The notes: generated by a model not told the origin, from the sequence alone. Positions 8,979 to 17,599 are shown, counted from the first letter of the stretch. The stretch: DNA of 64,000 nucleotides from Actinokineospora iranica (GCF_900101685.1 NZ_FMZZ01000020.1:1-64000), one strand, 5' to 3'. Translations and numbers: made by a program.

Positions 8979-9653
8979 GTGGATGAGACCCTGGCCCGTG
9001 CGGGCATCTTCCAAGGGGTCGAGCCGGCCGCTGCGGAAGCGCTAGCACAGACGCTCGAGGCAGTGGAGTTCCCCCGGGGACACGTGATCTTCGCCGAGGG
9101 CGAGCCCGGCGATCGGCTCTACATCATCCAGTCCGGCAAGGTGAAGCTCGGCCGCAAGTCCCCGGACGGCCGCGAGAACCTGTTGGGGATCTTCGGCCCG
9201 TCCGACATGTTCGGCGAGCTGTCGATCTTCGACCCCGGCCCGCGCACGTCGACGGCGACCACGGTCACCGAGGTGCGCGCGGTGACGATGGACCGGCCCG
9301 CGCTGCGGCAGTGGATCGCGACCCGCCCGGAGATCGCCGAGCAGTTGCTGCGCGTAATCGCCCGCAGGCTGCGCCGGACCAACGGAATGCTGGCCGACCT
9401 GATCTTCACCGACGTGCCCGGCCGCGTGGCCAAGGCGCTGCTGCAGCTCGCCCAGCGGTTCGGCAGCCAGGAGGCGGGCCTGCTGCGGGTCACCCACGAC
9501 CTCACGCAGGAAGAGATCGCCCAGTACGTCGGCGCTTCCCGTGAGACCGTGAACAAGGCCTTGGCCGACTTCGCGCACCGCGGCTGGCTGCGCCTGGAGG
9601 GCAAGAGCGTGCTGATCCTCGACCCCGAGCGGCTCGCGCGACGCGCCCGTTAG
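8979..9653 (+). CDS. crp: Crp/Fnr-family transcription regulator (Crp/GlxR type)
   Basis: A 224-residue cAMP-responsive regulator. The N-terminal cyclic-nucleotide-binding beta-roll carries [21 protein letters not shown] and [18 protein letters not shown] (phosphate-binding cassette). A long dimerisation helix is followed by a winged helix-turn-helix, [22 protein letters not shown]. The protein is nearly identical in plan to the Crp of mycobacteria and GlxR of corynebacteria, which are global regulators of carbon and respiratory genes. A strong AGGAGG lies 7 bases before the GTG start. The gene is monocistronic, ending at a strong intrinsic terminator. Confidence 0.95.
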   Translation: MDETLARAGIFQGVEPAAAEALAQTLEAVEFPRGHVIFAEGEPGDRLYIIQSGKVKLGRKSPDGRENLLGIFGPSDMFGELSIFDPGPRTSTATTVTEVRAVTMDRPALRQWIATRPEIAEQLLRVIARRLRRTNGMLADLIFTDVPGRVAKALLQLAQRFGSQEAGLLRVTHDLTQEEIAQYVGASRETVNKALADFAHRGWLRLEGKSVLILDPERLARRAR

Positions 9654-9664
9654 ACATCTTGAGA

Positions 9665-9703
9665 CAAGAGGGGCCCGGTCACCTGGTGACCGGGCCCCTC
9701 TTG
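9665..9703 (+). terminator. Strong intrinsic terminator after crp
   Basis: A perfect 19-bp inverted repeat (CAAGAGGGGCCCGGTCACC and its complement) with a single central base, beginning 12 bp after the crp stop. The stem is very GC-rich and is followed by CGTCG rather than a T run, as is common in high-GC actinobacteria. Confidence 0.85.
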
Positions 9704-10025
9704 CGTCGACGTGACGAGAGGCCGGGCGCCGCCCCCGACGCGGCGCACCGACCTCTCGCTGTGCGCGAACCATCCCCCGACGGCCCACGCTCCCCGCCCT
9801 CCGGACCAGGCCCCGACCCGTTGCCGGAGGGAACTCGCGGTGTTTGTTGCTGAGAGAACCATCGCACGGACTCCTACCCAGACCTCAAGGGTTTTCGCCC
9901 GTATTCACCCTCAGAGACTCCGTTCGCCCCGGTTTCGTTGCGCGGGTTCTACGCGTAACGGCATGACTGTTATCCACTTGAGACATACCACCGGATCGGG
10001 TGGCGGAAACCACCGGATATTTAGT

Positions 10026-10039
10026 GGTACGGCCGTACC
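10026..10039. promoter_or_regulatory. Perfect palindrome upstream of MFS gene, candidate operator
   Basis: GGTACGGCCGTACC is a perfect 14-bp palindrome 22 bp before the MFS start codon. It is flanked by further symmetric sequence: CCACC-GGATCG-GGTGG about 30 bp upstream and another GGTAC just before the ATG. The stretch is AT-richer than its surroundings, with candidate -10 hexamers TATTTA and CATACT nearby. The rest of the 9704-10061 gap holds no convincing gene. A TetR- or MarR-type operator is an inference; no regulator gene is adjacent. Confidence 0.45.
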
Positions 10040-10061
10040 GAAAACCGGCATACTGGTACGC

Positions 10062-11303
10062 ATGTCCCACTCCTCCGGCCTCGCCGAGTACCGGGCCGCC
10101 CTCACCACCCCCGGAGCGCGCGGCCCGGTCCTGGCCGCCCTGATCGGCCGGATGCCGATCGCCATGGTGGGGCTGTCGCTGCTGCTCTACGTCCAGCGCG
10201 CCACCGGCTCCTTCGCCACCGCCGGGCTCGTCTCGGCGGGCGCGCTGATCGGCGTCGCCGTCGGGTCGGTGCTCCAGGGCCGGATCATGGACCGGATCGG
10301 GCCGTCCCGGCCGCTGTTGGTCACCAGCGCCGTCTTCGCGGTCCTCGTCACCTCGGGCGTGCTGGCCATCGAGTCCCGCGCGGCGACACCGGTCCTGATC
10401 GCGCTCGGTGTCGGCATCGGACTGTCCGAACCGATGACCGGCTCCGCGTCCCGGGCGATGTGGACCCGGCTGACACCACCCGGACCCACGCGCGACGCCG
10501 CGCTGGCCTACGAGGCGATCAGCATGGAGGTCTTCTTCATCCTCGGCCCCGCCGTGTCGGGTCTGCTCCTCGCGGCGCCCTGGGCGGGCACCGGAGTGGT
10601 CGTCGGCGCGTCCTGCATGATCTTCGGCGGCGTCTGGTTCGCGCTCACCCCGACCATCCGCCGGTTCCGGCCAGCGGGCGACGAACCGAGGGGCCGGGGC
10701 CTGCTCGGCGCGCTGGGCAGCCCCGGTATGCGCACGCTCGCGCTGGCCGCCATGGGCTTCGGCGTGACCATCGGGTTCATCGAGGTCGCGGTCCCGGCCG
10801 CGGCGAACGCCGCGGGCAACGCGCCCGCTGGCGGTTTGCTGCTCGGCCTCTGGTCGGTCAGCTCGGTGATCTTCGGCGTGCTCTACGGGGTGCGGCCGTG
10901 GCCCCGGGCGATGCGCCTGCGGCTGCCCGTGCTGCTCGCCGGGTTCTCGCTGCTGCTGGCGCTGCTCGCGATTCCGACCTCGCTGCTGGGCCTGGCGCTG
11001 GCGCTGCTGGTCGCCGGAACCCTGGTGACCCCGCAGGCCACCACGCACTCGGCGGCGATCGAACTGGTCGCGCCGCAGAACACGGCCACCGAGGCGTTCG
11101 GCTGGGTGATCACCTCGGTCACCCTCGGACTGGCTTTCGGCCAGTCGGTAAGCGGGCAGCTGGTGGAGCACGTCGGCGTGTGGTCGTCCTACCTGGCGGC
11201 GGCGGCCGTCGGCCTGGTGTTCGCCGCGGTCGTCTACGCGCGTCGGCGGACCGTGGGAGAGCCCGCCCATCCGATCGAGAGCCGGTCGCCAGCCCTCGTC
11301 TGA
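10062..11303 (+). CDS. MFS transporter
   Basis: A 413-residue major facilitator superfamily protein with twelve predicted membrane helices. The loop GRIMDRIGPSRPLL between helices 2 and 3 matches the MFS motif A pattern, and a long loop after helix 6 (RRFRPAGDEPRGRG) divides the halves. The family includes drug and sugar exporters; the substrate is unknown. The ATG start follows a palindrome-rich promoter region. The gene ends 52 bp before a DNA polymerase clamp paralogue on the same strand, so the two may be co-expressed. A second MFS protein of similar type is found at 35928. Confidence 0.85.
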   Translation: MSHSSGLAEYRAALTTPGARGPVLAALIGRMPIAMVGLSLLLYVQRATGSFATAGLVSAGALIGVAVGSVLQGRIMDRIGPSRPLLVTSAVFAVLVTSGVLAIESRAATPVLIALGVGIGLSEPMTGSASRAMWTRLTPPGPTRDAALAYEAISMEVFFILGPAVSGLLLAAPWAGTGVVVGASCMIFGGVWFALTPTIRRFRPAGDEPRGRGLLGALGSPGMRTLALAAMGFGVTIGFIEVAVPAAANAAGNAPAGGLLLGLWSVSSVIFGVLYGVRPWPRAMRLRLPVLLAGFSLLLALLAIPTSLLGLALALLVAGTLVTPQATTHSAAIELVAPQNTATEAFGWVITSVTLGLAFGQSVSGQLVEHVGVWSSYLAAAAVGLVFAAVVYARRRTVGEPAHPIESRSPALV

Positions 11304-11307
11304 GCCC

Positions 11308-11355
11308 TGTGGATAACTTCCGAGGCCTGTCGGTGCCCCTCGGTAACTTCGAGGC
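11308..11355 (+). promoter_or_regulatory. DnaA-box-like site and direct repeats before the clamp paralogue
   Basis: TGTGGATAA (complement of TTATCCACA, a perfect consensus DnaA box) lies 5 bp after the MFS stop codon. Two direct repeats of TAACTTC(C)GAGGC follow at 11314 and 11344, the second abutting the ATG of the clamp gene, and CCGAGG...CCTCGG forms an inverted repeat between them. The arrangement looks like a regulatory region. Control by DnaA is an inference from the box alone. Confidence 0.5.
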
Positions 11356-12453
11356 ATGGACCTGACCGCAACCACCCAACACCTCGCCAGCGCGGCCGCC
11401 GACCTCGTGCGGCTCGTGCCGGGGAAGCTGATCGACCCCGTGCTCAGCGGTGTCCTGCTCACCGCCGACGCGCACGGCGTCGTGCTGGGCGCAAATGACC
11501 GCGAACGCACGGCCCGCGTGTCCCGCGGCGCGCTTGTCCACACGGAGGGGCGGGTCTTAGTGCCCGCGAAACCACTGGCCGAGACACTGCGCGCGCTCAC
11601 GCAGCCCCAGGTGCGGCTGGTCGTCGAGGGCAGCAGGCTCGCCATCCGCGCCGACGGCGCCCGGTTCGCCCTCCCCCTGCTCGACGTCGACCTGCACCCC
11701 GGCGCGCCCGAGAGCGCCGTGGGCGGCAGCACGGTCTCCGGCTCCCAGTTCGCCGCCGCCCTGGCCACGGTCGCCACCACCGCGTCCAGGGACGAGGCCC
11801 TGCCGATCTTCACCGGCGTCCGGCTGCGCTCCGAGGGCGACCGCCTGGTCCTCCGCGCGACCGACCGCTACCGCATGGCCATCGCCAGCGTCCCCTGGTC
11901 GGCCGACACCGAGATCGACCTGATGGTCCCGGCCGCCCTCCTCGCCGAGGTGGGCAAACAGGTCGCGCACATCGACCGCGTCACCCTCCAGGCCACCGAG
12001 AACCACCTAGCCCTGGCCTGGTCCGACACGGTCGTCACCACGGCGGTCCTGGACGGCTCCTTCCTCAGCGAGACCAAACTCGCCCTCTCCGACGCCGACA
12101 CCCACATCGAGGCGGACGCGGACACCCTCACCGCCGCCACCCGCCGGGTAGCCCTCTACAGCGACCCCCGAGGCGTGGTCCAACTGGAAGCGGGCGACAC
12201 CGAACTCCGCCTCCGCGCCACCGACCACCAGGCAGGCGAAGCCGAGGAACCGGTCAAGGCCACCATCACCGGCGGCCGCACCAGCCCGTCCTTCCAGTCC
12301 CGCTACCTACTCGACGCCTTACGCCCCTTCGCGGGCACGCGAGTCCGCCTCGCGATCCAACCCGGCATGCGGGCAACCGTCCTGACCGCGGTGGACCCAG
12401 GGGAGGTGGACCTGCGCTACATCCTCATGCCCATGCTGCCGCCCAAGGTTTGA
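11356..12453 (+). CDS. DNA polymerase III beta sliding clamp paralogue (DnaN-like)
   Basis: A 365-residue protein with the three-domain beta-clamp pattern. A divergent first domain is followed by a second with LPIFTGVRLRSEGDRLVLRATDRYRMA, the most conserved clamp block, and a C terminus ending YILMPMLPPKV in place of the usual YLLMPVRL. It is slightly short for actinobacterial DnaN, which usually exceeds 375 residues. It is not next to dnaA or recF, so it is most likely a second, orphan clamp. Extra DnaN copies are known in griselimycin producers, where GriR gives self-resistance to clamp-targeting peptides. The adjacent MFS pump makes such a role conceivable but unproven. Base composition drifts to G-poor codons in the last third. 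Confidence 0.85.
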   Translation: MDLTATTQHLASAAADLVRLVPGKLIDPVLSGVLLTADAHGVVLGANDRERTARVSRGALVHTEGRVLVPAKPLAETLRALTQPQVRLVVEGSRLAIRADGARFALPLLDVDLHPGAPESAVGGSTVSGSQFAAALATVATTASRDEALPIFTGVRLRSEGDRLVLRATDRYRMAIASVPWSADTEIDLMVPAALLAEVGKQVAHIDRVTLQATENHLALAWSDTVVTTAVLDGSFLSETKLALSDADTHIEADADTLTAATRRVALYSDPRGVVQLEAGDTELRLRATDHQAGEAEEPVKATITGGRTSPSFQSRYLLDALRPFAGTRVRLAIQPGMRATVLTAVDPGEVDLRYILMPMLPPKV

Positions 12454-12882
12454 CCCACCCCCGACTTGACTGACCGCCGCCACCACACCGAGTCCACGCC
12501 GCGCAGGACAGCCGTGCCCCGGCACGGCGACCAGGCCAGGCCAGGCCAGGGCACGGCACGGCACGGCCTAGTGCCAACACGGCGACGCAGTCAACGGCTC
12601 CGGTCAGCCACGCGGCCACACCACACCCGACCCACGCCCGGCAAGTCGACCTGTCGGCCAGGCCTAGGCAGGCAGCGAATCGCTTCGGACAACGGACGGC
12701 CAAGGCCGGACAGCGCCTCAAGCCGCGAGGGGGCCGCCAGGCCCCCAAGCGACGCCTCACCGGAGTGACCACAGGCATCGGAGTAACCACTGGCATCGGC
12801 GCGGGAAGCGGTCGGGCGTCGGGGGTGAGGCTGTTGTCGTGCCGGAGGCCGCTAGATGTTCGAAGGTTGGCGGAGCACACCA

Positions 12883-12945
12883 CCTGCCCTGCCCTGCCCT
12901 GCCCTGCCCTGCCCTGCCCTGCCCTGCCCTGCCCTGCCCTGCCCT
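12883..12945 (+). repeat. CCTGC pentanucleotide microsatellite (about 12.6 copies)
   Basis: An uninterrupted run of the 5-mer CCTGC over 63 bp, ending in CTCAAGC. A shorter run of the same unit at 45439 also ends in CTCAAGC. Both lie between the end of a plus-strand gene and a copy of the 148-bp hairpin element. The rest of the 12454-13002 gap is GC-rich non-coding sequence with short GGCCA and GGCAC repeats near 12535-12565 and no supported gene. Confidence 0.9.
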
Positions 12946-13002
12946 CAAGCGAGCGAAACAGCACACCCGCCTTCCTGCCAACCGCACCGACGCCCGCCCA
13001 GT

Positions 13003-13150
13003 GCTCGATGGGGTGGAGTGGTTTCTTCGGGGGTGAAGGAAGATCCCTGAACTCGCCGTGGTCGTGGGGCCGAAGGCTCCCCACCCGTCTTTCCCACGAC
13101 GGGATCTTCCTTCGTAGGGGCCCCGAAGAAACCACTCCACCCCATCGAGC
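13003..13150 (+). repeat. 148-bp hairpin element, copy 1 (family 1)
   Basis: The arms begin GCTCGATGGGGTGGAGTGG and end in its exact complement; the outer stem is 30 bp and is continued by GAAGGAAGATCCC pairing with GGGATCTTCCTTC. The apical part contains GGTCGTGGG pairing with CCCACGAC around the conserved core CCGAAGGCTCCCCACCCGTC. It lies between the convergent clamp paralogue and MBL hydrolase genes, 35 bp from the stop of the latter. Four more copies are at 26137, 28212, 34357 and 45534. Confidence 0.95.
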
Positions 13151-13185
13151 CAACCAGCACAGCCACGCCCCCGCAGAAGCCCAGA

Positions 13186-13977
13186 TCAGTCAAACGACCG
13201 CAAGTAATCCAACTGCGCTCGAACAGACCACTCAGCAGGCCCCCACAGGGACTGGTCCACATCGGCGTACACGATTTCGACCACCTGGCGAGCAGTGGCC
13301 CGGGGCCCGAGAACCCGCAGGGCAGCCCGAATCTGATCCAAGCGCTGTTCCCGGTGCGACAGATACTCCCGAGCCACCGCAGACAAGTCAGGCAGGTCCG
13401 GCCCATGGCCGGGAAGGACCTTCGCGCCTGGCCGATGACGCGAGAGGGTGCGCAGCGAGTCCAGGTACGCGCCAAGCGCCCCATCCGGTGGGGCGATGAC
13501 CGTAGTCCCCCGGCCGAGCACAGTGTCGCCGGTCAGAACCGCCGTCTGGCCACCGTGGTCAACAGTCAGGCACAGCGAGTCGGCGGTGTGCCCCGGAGTG
13601 TGCAGGACTTCCAGGTCCAAGCCCGCGAGGGTGACCACCTCACCGTCCCGCAGGGGTGCCTCGGCGACGCAGAGGGCTGGGTCGAAGGCTCGGACCGGGG
13701 CGCCGGTGCGGCGGGCCAGCCAGGGGGCGCCTGCCACGTGGTCCGGGTGGTGGTGGGTGATCAGCACCGCCTCGACCTGGCCCGCGGCGGTGATGATCCG
13801 CTCCAGGTGGGGCTCGTCCTCATATCCGGGGTCGACCACGACGCAGCCTGGGGCGCCGGGGGCGCGCAGGAGCCAGGTGTTGGTGCCGTCGAGGGTCATC
13901 GTGCTCGGGTTGTCCTCCAACAACACCGAGGCGAACGGCGTGACCTCGCGGACGACGCCGTAGGCGGGGTGGGTCAT
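13186..13977 (-). CDS. MBL-fold metallohydrolase (LACTB2-like)
   Basis: A 263-residue metallo-beta-lactamase-fold hydrolase. The metal ligands are visible in THHHPDHVAG (HxHxDH type), LHTPGHTADS, LTGDTVLGRG and VLPGHGPDL, and a C-terminal helical region follows (REYLSHREQRLDQIRAAL), as in LACTB2/ribonuclease-like members. The substrate is unknown; relatives act as thioesterases or RNases. It corresponds to Rv3677c in the mycobacterial order. Its ATG overlaps the stop of the upstream NUDIX gene (ATGA), indicating coupled translation of the two hydrolases. Confidence 0.88.
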   Translation of the reverse strand: MTHPAYGVVREVTPFASVLLEDNPSTMTLDGTNTWLLRAPGAPGCVVVDPGYEDEPHLERIITAAGQVEAVLITHHHPDHVAGAPWLARRTGAPVRAFDPALCVAEAPLRDGEVVTLAGLDLEVLHTPGHTADSLCLTVDHGGQTAVLTGDTVLGRGTTVIAPPDGALGAYLDSLRTLSRHRPGAKVLPGHGPDLPDLSAVAREYLSHREQRLDQIRAALRVLGPRATARQVVEIVYADVDQSLWGPAEWSVRAQLDYLRSFD

Positions 13978-14846
13978 CGGTGGTCCAGTCGGTCGTCGGG
14001 GCGGGCGTCGAGGTGGTTGGCCGCGCCCGGGTAGGCCGGGTCGGTGGGCAGGACCACGCGGATGCGGCTGCCGTCGCGGACGACCTTGGGGATGATCTTG
14101 TCGACGGCGCGGTCGGCGGCCATGGCCGCGGCGACCGAGCCGCGGTCGTGCAGTTCCGCGAGGGACATCCAGGTCGGTGGGAGCAAGGCGCGGGCGCCCT
14201 GTTTCCAGTCTTCGATGGCGTCGGCGGGGAGTTGCCAGGCGGCGTCCTCTGCCTCGGTGGTGTCACCGTCGGCGCGCTGGCCCTCGGGCATGGCGGCGAG
14301 GAAGAAGCGGGTGTCGTAGCGGCGCGGCTCCTCGGCCGGGGTGACCCAGTTGGCCCACGGGCGCAGCAGGTCGGCCCGCAGCACCAAGCCGTTGTCGGAC
14401 AGGAACTCGGCCAGCGAGTACTTCCGGTCGACCAGGTCCTGCCGGGCGGCGTGGAAGGGCCGGGTGTCGGACACGACGCTGGCGGCGTCCGGACCGGCCA
14501 GCAGCACCCCGGACTCCTCGAATGTTTCCCGCACCGCCGCGCACACCAGCGCCCGCGCCAGCCCCTCCGCGCACCCGAACCGGGCCGCCCACCACGCTGG
14601 CTCCGGCCCGTGCCAGGCGATCGAGACGTCCGCGTCGCGCCGGTCGACGCCGCCGCCGGGGAACACCGTCATGCCCCCGGCGAACGCCATGCCCACGACC
14701 CGGCGGAGCAGGAAAACCTCCAGGCCCGCCGCGGCGTCCCGGACCAGCATCACCGTCGCCGCGTCCTTGGGGACGACGGGCGGGTCGGGCGCGACCGGGG
14801 GCACGAGTCCCTCCGGCAGGACCAGTTCCTCGGGCAACTCCAGCAC
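13974..14846 (-). CDS. NUDIX hydrolase, large (NUDT19-like)
   Basis: A 290-residue NUDIX-domain protein. The fold starts at about residue 28 (AATVMLVRDAAAGLEVFLLRR), with GGGVDRRDAD and the split helix VCAAVRETFEESGVLL forming the NUDIX box with a long insert between its glycine and the REXXEE part. This insert is characteristic of the NUDT19-type hydrolases that act on CoA or nucleotide diphosphate compounds. The N-terminal 25 residues are Pro/Val-rich and may be disordered. The start is a GTG. It overlaps the MBL gene by 4 bp in one transcription unit. Confidence 0.83.
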   Translation of the reverse strand: MLELPEELVLPEGLVPPVAPDPPVVPKDAATVMLVRDAAAGLEVFLLRRVVGMAFAGGMTVFPGGGVDRRDADVSIAWHGPEPAWWAARFGCAEGLARALVCAAVRETFEESGVLLAGPDAASVVSDTRPFHAARQDLVDRKYSLAEFLSDNGLVLRADLLRPWANWVTPAEEPRRYDTRFFLAAMPEGQRADGDTTEAEDAAWQLPADAIEDWKQGARALLPPTWMSLAELHDRGSVAAAMAADRAVDKIIPKVVRDGSRIRVVLPTDPAYPGAANHLDARPDDRLDHR

Positions 14847-14930
14847 GCCCCGACCCTACGCGGCCAGCCCGCCCCGACACGGTGCCATCGCCCACACCGA
14901 CGACAGCCACCAGGCGGTCGACGCCTTGCC

Positions 14931-16571
14931 TCAGCTCACCCGAAGGCGGCTCTCACCAGAACAAACGCCCCCGCCCACGCGCCAGGTGTGCGTGGGGTCG
15001 AGCCGGTCGGCGAAGTACTGGTCGTGGGTCACCACCACCAAAGTGCCGCGGAAAGCCCGCAGCGCCTCCTCCACCACGTCCAGGGAATCGAAGTCCAGGT
15101 GGTTCGTCGGCTCGTCGAGCAGCAGCAGCTCCGCGCCTGAGTTGACCAGGCACGCCACCAGCAGCCTGCGGATCTCCCCCGGCGAGAACCGGTGCAGCGG
15201 CCTGCGGATGGCGTCCGCGTCGAACAGGTACGTGTCGAGCAGGGCCTCGGCGTCCTCTTCATACAACGCGAGCTTCCCGCGCAGGTACGACAACGGGCTC
15301 GCGGTCATCGGAAGGTCGTCGTGGACCTGCGGCAGGTATCCCACCTGCGCCAAGACCTCGACCGTGCCCGCCGCCGGAGTGAGTTCGCCGCTAAGAGCCC
15401 GCAAGAGGGTGCTCTTACCGCCGCCGTTGGTCCCGGTCACGACGACGCGGTCGCCGCCTGCAATGGTGAGATCCACGCCGTCGAGCACCGTGCGGTGGGC
15501 CAGGTCGAGTCGGGCGGACGACAGACGGGCCACGGTCAGCGCCGGGTCCGACTCGGCGGCCAGGTCGACCACCAGGCGCGGCCGTTCGGTCGGTCGCGCG
15601 ATCCACGCCGTCGACCGCATCTGCCTGCGCAGCCGTCGTTCCCTGGCCTTGGCCTTCTTGGCGACCTTCTTCGCGTACCGGCGCAGGCGGTCGTTGTGGG
15701 TCGACTGCTCGACCCCCAGGGCCTGGCCCCGGGTGCGCTCGATGTCGGCTTCGAGCCGCAGTCGGGCCTTTTCCTGCGCCTCGAAGTCGGTCAGCAGCTT
15801 CTGCCACCGCCGGGCGCGCTCGGCCCGGTAGTCGGTGTAGCCGCCGGTGTACCACTGCGGCTCGGTGTGGATGCCGTCCAGCTCCATGATCCGGTGGACG
15901 GTTCGGTCCAGGAACGCGCGGTCATGGCTGACGATCACCACACCGCCGCGATACCGCGAGAGATAGTCGCCCAGCCAGGCGACGCCCGCCGCGTCGAGGT
16001 GGTTGGTCGGCTCGTCGAGCAGGAGCAGCGGCGGGTCGCGCAGCAGCAGGCGGGCCAGCATGAGCCGGGCCTGCTGGCCGCCGCTGACCCGCGACATCGG
16101 CGTCTCGTCCGGCAGGTCGGCGATGCCGAGGCGGTCCCGCAGTTCGGCGATGCGCGACTCGAACTCCCAGCCGGACAACGCTGTCCACTCGTCCACCGCG
16201 TCGCCGTAAGCGCTGAGCGCCGACGGGTCTGTGGCCAGCGCCGACTCCAGCGCGCGCATCCGCTGTCGGACGGCGTGCATCTCGGCCAAACCGCTCGCCA
16301 GGTAGTCGCCGACGCGAACGGACGGGTCGGGGATCTCCTGTTCGAGGAAACCGACCTCGGCGGGCGCGGCCAGGTGGCCGTTGTCGGGGCGGATCTGGCC
16401 CGCGAGCAGGCGCAGCAGCGTGGACTTGCCGACGCCGTTGGGCCCGACGACACCGAGCCGTTCACCGGGGCCGAGGGTGAAGCTGACCTCGTCGAAGAGG
16501 GGTTCGCCGTCGACGCCCGCGCTGAGCCGGTCGGCTTTGAGGACGGCGTGGAGCATTACGGAAGCAGTCAA
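14931..16571 (-). CDS. ABC-F family ATPase (ribosome-protection type candidate)
   Basis: A 546-residue protein with two ABC ATPase domains and no membrane segments. Walker A motifs are GPNGVGKST (about residue 43) and GTNGGGKST; signature motifs are VSGGQQARL and FSPGEIRRL; Walker B segments are LLLLDEPTNHLD in both halves. The linker (about 80 residues, very Arg/Lys-rich, QSTHNDRLRRYAKKVAKKAKARERR) is typical of actinobacterial antibiotic-resistance and translation-factor ABC-F proteins. I prefer the TTG start because AGGAG lies 5 bases upstream; an ATG five codons later (16556) is the alternative. A short upstream ORF overlaps the start, suggesting attenuation. Which antibiotics, if any, it counters is not predictable. 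Confidence 0.88.
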   Translation of the reverse strand: MTASVMLHAVLKADRLSAGVDGEPLFDEVSFTLGPGERLGVVGPNGVGKSTLLRLLAGQIRPDNGHLAAPAEVGFLEQEIPDPSVRVGDYLASGLAEMHAVRQRMRALESALATDPSALSAYGDAVDEWTALSGWEFESRIAELRDRLGIADLPDETPMSRVSGGQQARLMLARLLLRDPPLLLLDEPTNHLDAAGVAWLGDYLSRYRGGVVIVSHDRAFLDRTVHRIMELDGIHTEPQWYTGGYTDYRAERARRWQKLLTDFEAQEKARLRLEADIERTRGQALGVEQSTHNDRLRRYAKKVAKKAKARERRLRRQMRSTAWIARPTERPRLVVDLAAESDPALTVARLSSARLDLAHRTVLDGVDLTIAGGDRVVVTGTNGGGKSTLLRALSGELTPAAGTVEVLAQVGYLPQVHDDLPMTASPLSYLRGKLALYEEDAEALLDTYLFDADAIRRPLHRFSPGEIRRLLVACLVNSGAELLLLDEPTNHLDFDSLDVVEEALRAFRGTLVVVTHDQYFADRLDPTHTWRVGGGVCSGESRLRVS

Positions 16572-16663
16572 GAGGACTCCTGGAGCCACAGACGGAGGCG
16601 GCACGCACTCGACTGGTGCGGCGCTGAGGTCGACGTCTTGTGCTCATCAGTTGCCCATGACAC
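16568..16663 (-). CDS. Possible 31-residue leader ORF overlapping the ABC-F start
   Basis: A GTG-initiated frame of 31 codons (VSWATDEHKTSTS... ending RLRLWLQESS) whose TGA overlaps the TTG start of the ABC-F gene (TTGA). Inducible ABC-F genes are commonly controlled by translated leader peptides. However, no good ribosome site precedes this GTG, so expression is uncertain. Confidence 0.35.
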   Translation of the reverse strand: MSWATDEHKTSTSAPHQSSACRLRLWLQESS

Positions 16664-16720
16664 GAAGGATGCCGACCGGGGGCGCGGGGCCGCAACCGAA
16701 TTAACGGCAGGATGGTCGGC

Positions 16721-17599
16721 ATGAGCGGAGACGTGCTGCGGGTCGGACTGGTCGGGGCGGGGCCGTGGGCGCGGGCGGTGCACGCGCCGGGCCTGGCGAG
16801 CCACCCGGCCTTCGAACTCGCGGCGGTGTGGGCCCGCCGCCAGGAGGCAGCCGCCGAGGTGGGCGCGCCGGTCGCGGCGGACTTCGACGCCCTGCTGTCC
16901 ACTGTGGACGCGGTGGCGTTCGCCGTGCCGCCGTCAGTCCAGGCCGAACTGGCGCCGCTGGCGGCGCGGGCGGGCAAGCACGTGCTGCTGGAGAAGCCGC
17001 TCGCGACCACGGTCGCCGACGCGCGCCGGGTGGCCGACGCGGTGGACGGGGCCGGGGTGGCCTCGATCGTGGTCTTCATCCGCCGGTTCGCCCCGGAGAC
17101 CGTCGCCTGGCTTGACGACGTCCGCGCGGCGGGCGCCTGGTCCGGCGGCAGCGCCCGCTGGCTGTCCGGCGCCCTGCTCGGCGGCGCCTACTCCGGCTCC
17201 CCCTGGCGACAGGAGGGCGGCGCGCTGACCGACATCGGCCCGCACGTCCTCGACCTGCTCGACGCCGCCCTCGGCCCGATCACCGAGGTGCTTTCCGCCC
17301 ACCACGCCGACCCTGACCTCTGGCACCTGACCCTCGCCCACGACACCGGCGCGACGAGCACCGCGACCCTGTCGATGCGCCTGCCCATGCGCCCCACCGT
17401 CACCGACATCTCCGTCTACGGCGACAACGGCTACCGCGAACTGGTAGGCCGCGCGACACCACCGCAAACCTCTTACGCGGCCCTGCTGGACGACTTCGCG
17501 AAGATGGTCCACTCCAGCCAAACCGAACACCCGCTGAACGTCCACCGGGGCGTGCGCGTCCAGGAACTCCTCCACGCGGTCCAGACAACCCTGCGGTAA
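16721..17599 (+). CDS. Gfo/Idh/MocA-family oxidoreductase
   Basis: A 292-residue NAD(P)-dependent dehydrogenase of the Gfo/Idh/MocA family, typically acting on sugars, inositols or related alcohols. The Rossmann motif VGLVGAGPWARAVHAPG is at the N terminus. The canonical EKP motif of the family appears in HVLLEKPLATT, and the C-terminal domain has the conserved GGALTDIGPHVLDLLDAALG with its catalytic-site Asp and His. I use the second ATG because GGCAGG lies 9 bases upstream; the first ATG (16712) is too close to that site. The gene is divergent from the ABC-F gene and monocistronic, followed by a family 2 repeat. Confidence 0.87.
   Translation: MSGDVLRVGLVGAGPWARAVHAPGLASHPAFELAAVWARRQEAAAEVGAPVAADFDALLSTVDAVAFAVPPSVQAELAPLAARAGKHVLLEKPLATTVADARRVADAVDGAGVASIVVFIRRFAPETVAWLDDVRAAGAWSGGSARWLSGALLGGAYSGSPWRQEGGALTDIGPHVLDLLDAALGPITEVLSAHHADPDLWHLTLAHDTGATSTATLSMRLPMRPTVTDISVYGDNGYRELVGRATPPQTSYAALLDDFAKMVHSSQTEHPLNVHRGVRVQELLHAVQTTLR

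Noticed and set aside
11308..12453. Chromosomal origin of replication (DnaA box plus dnaN)
   Set aside because: Only one box is present and dnaA, recF and gyrB are absent; the clamp gene is an orphan paralogue.
12765..13036. Plus-strand frames encoding repeated PALPC/CPALPC
   Set aside because: They are translations of the CCTGC microsatellite and the 148-bp hairpin; no family, no start site and no conservation can be claimed.
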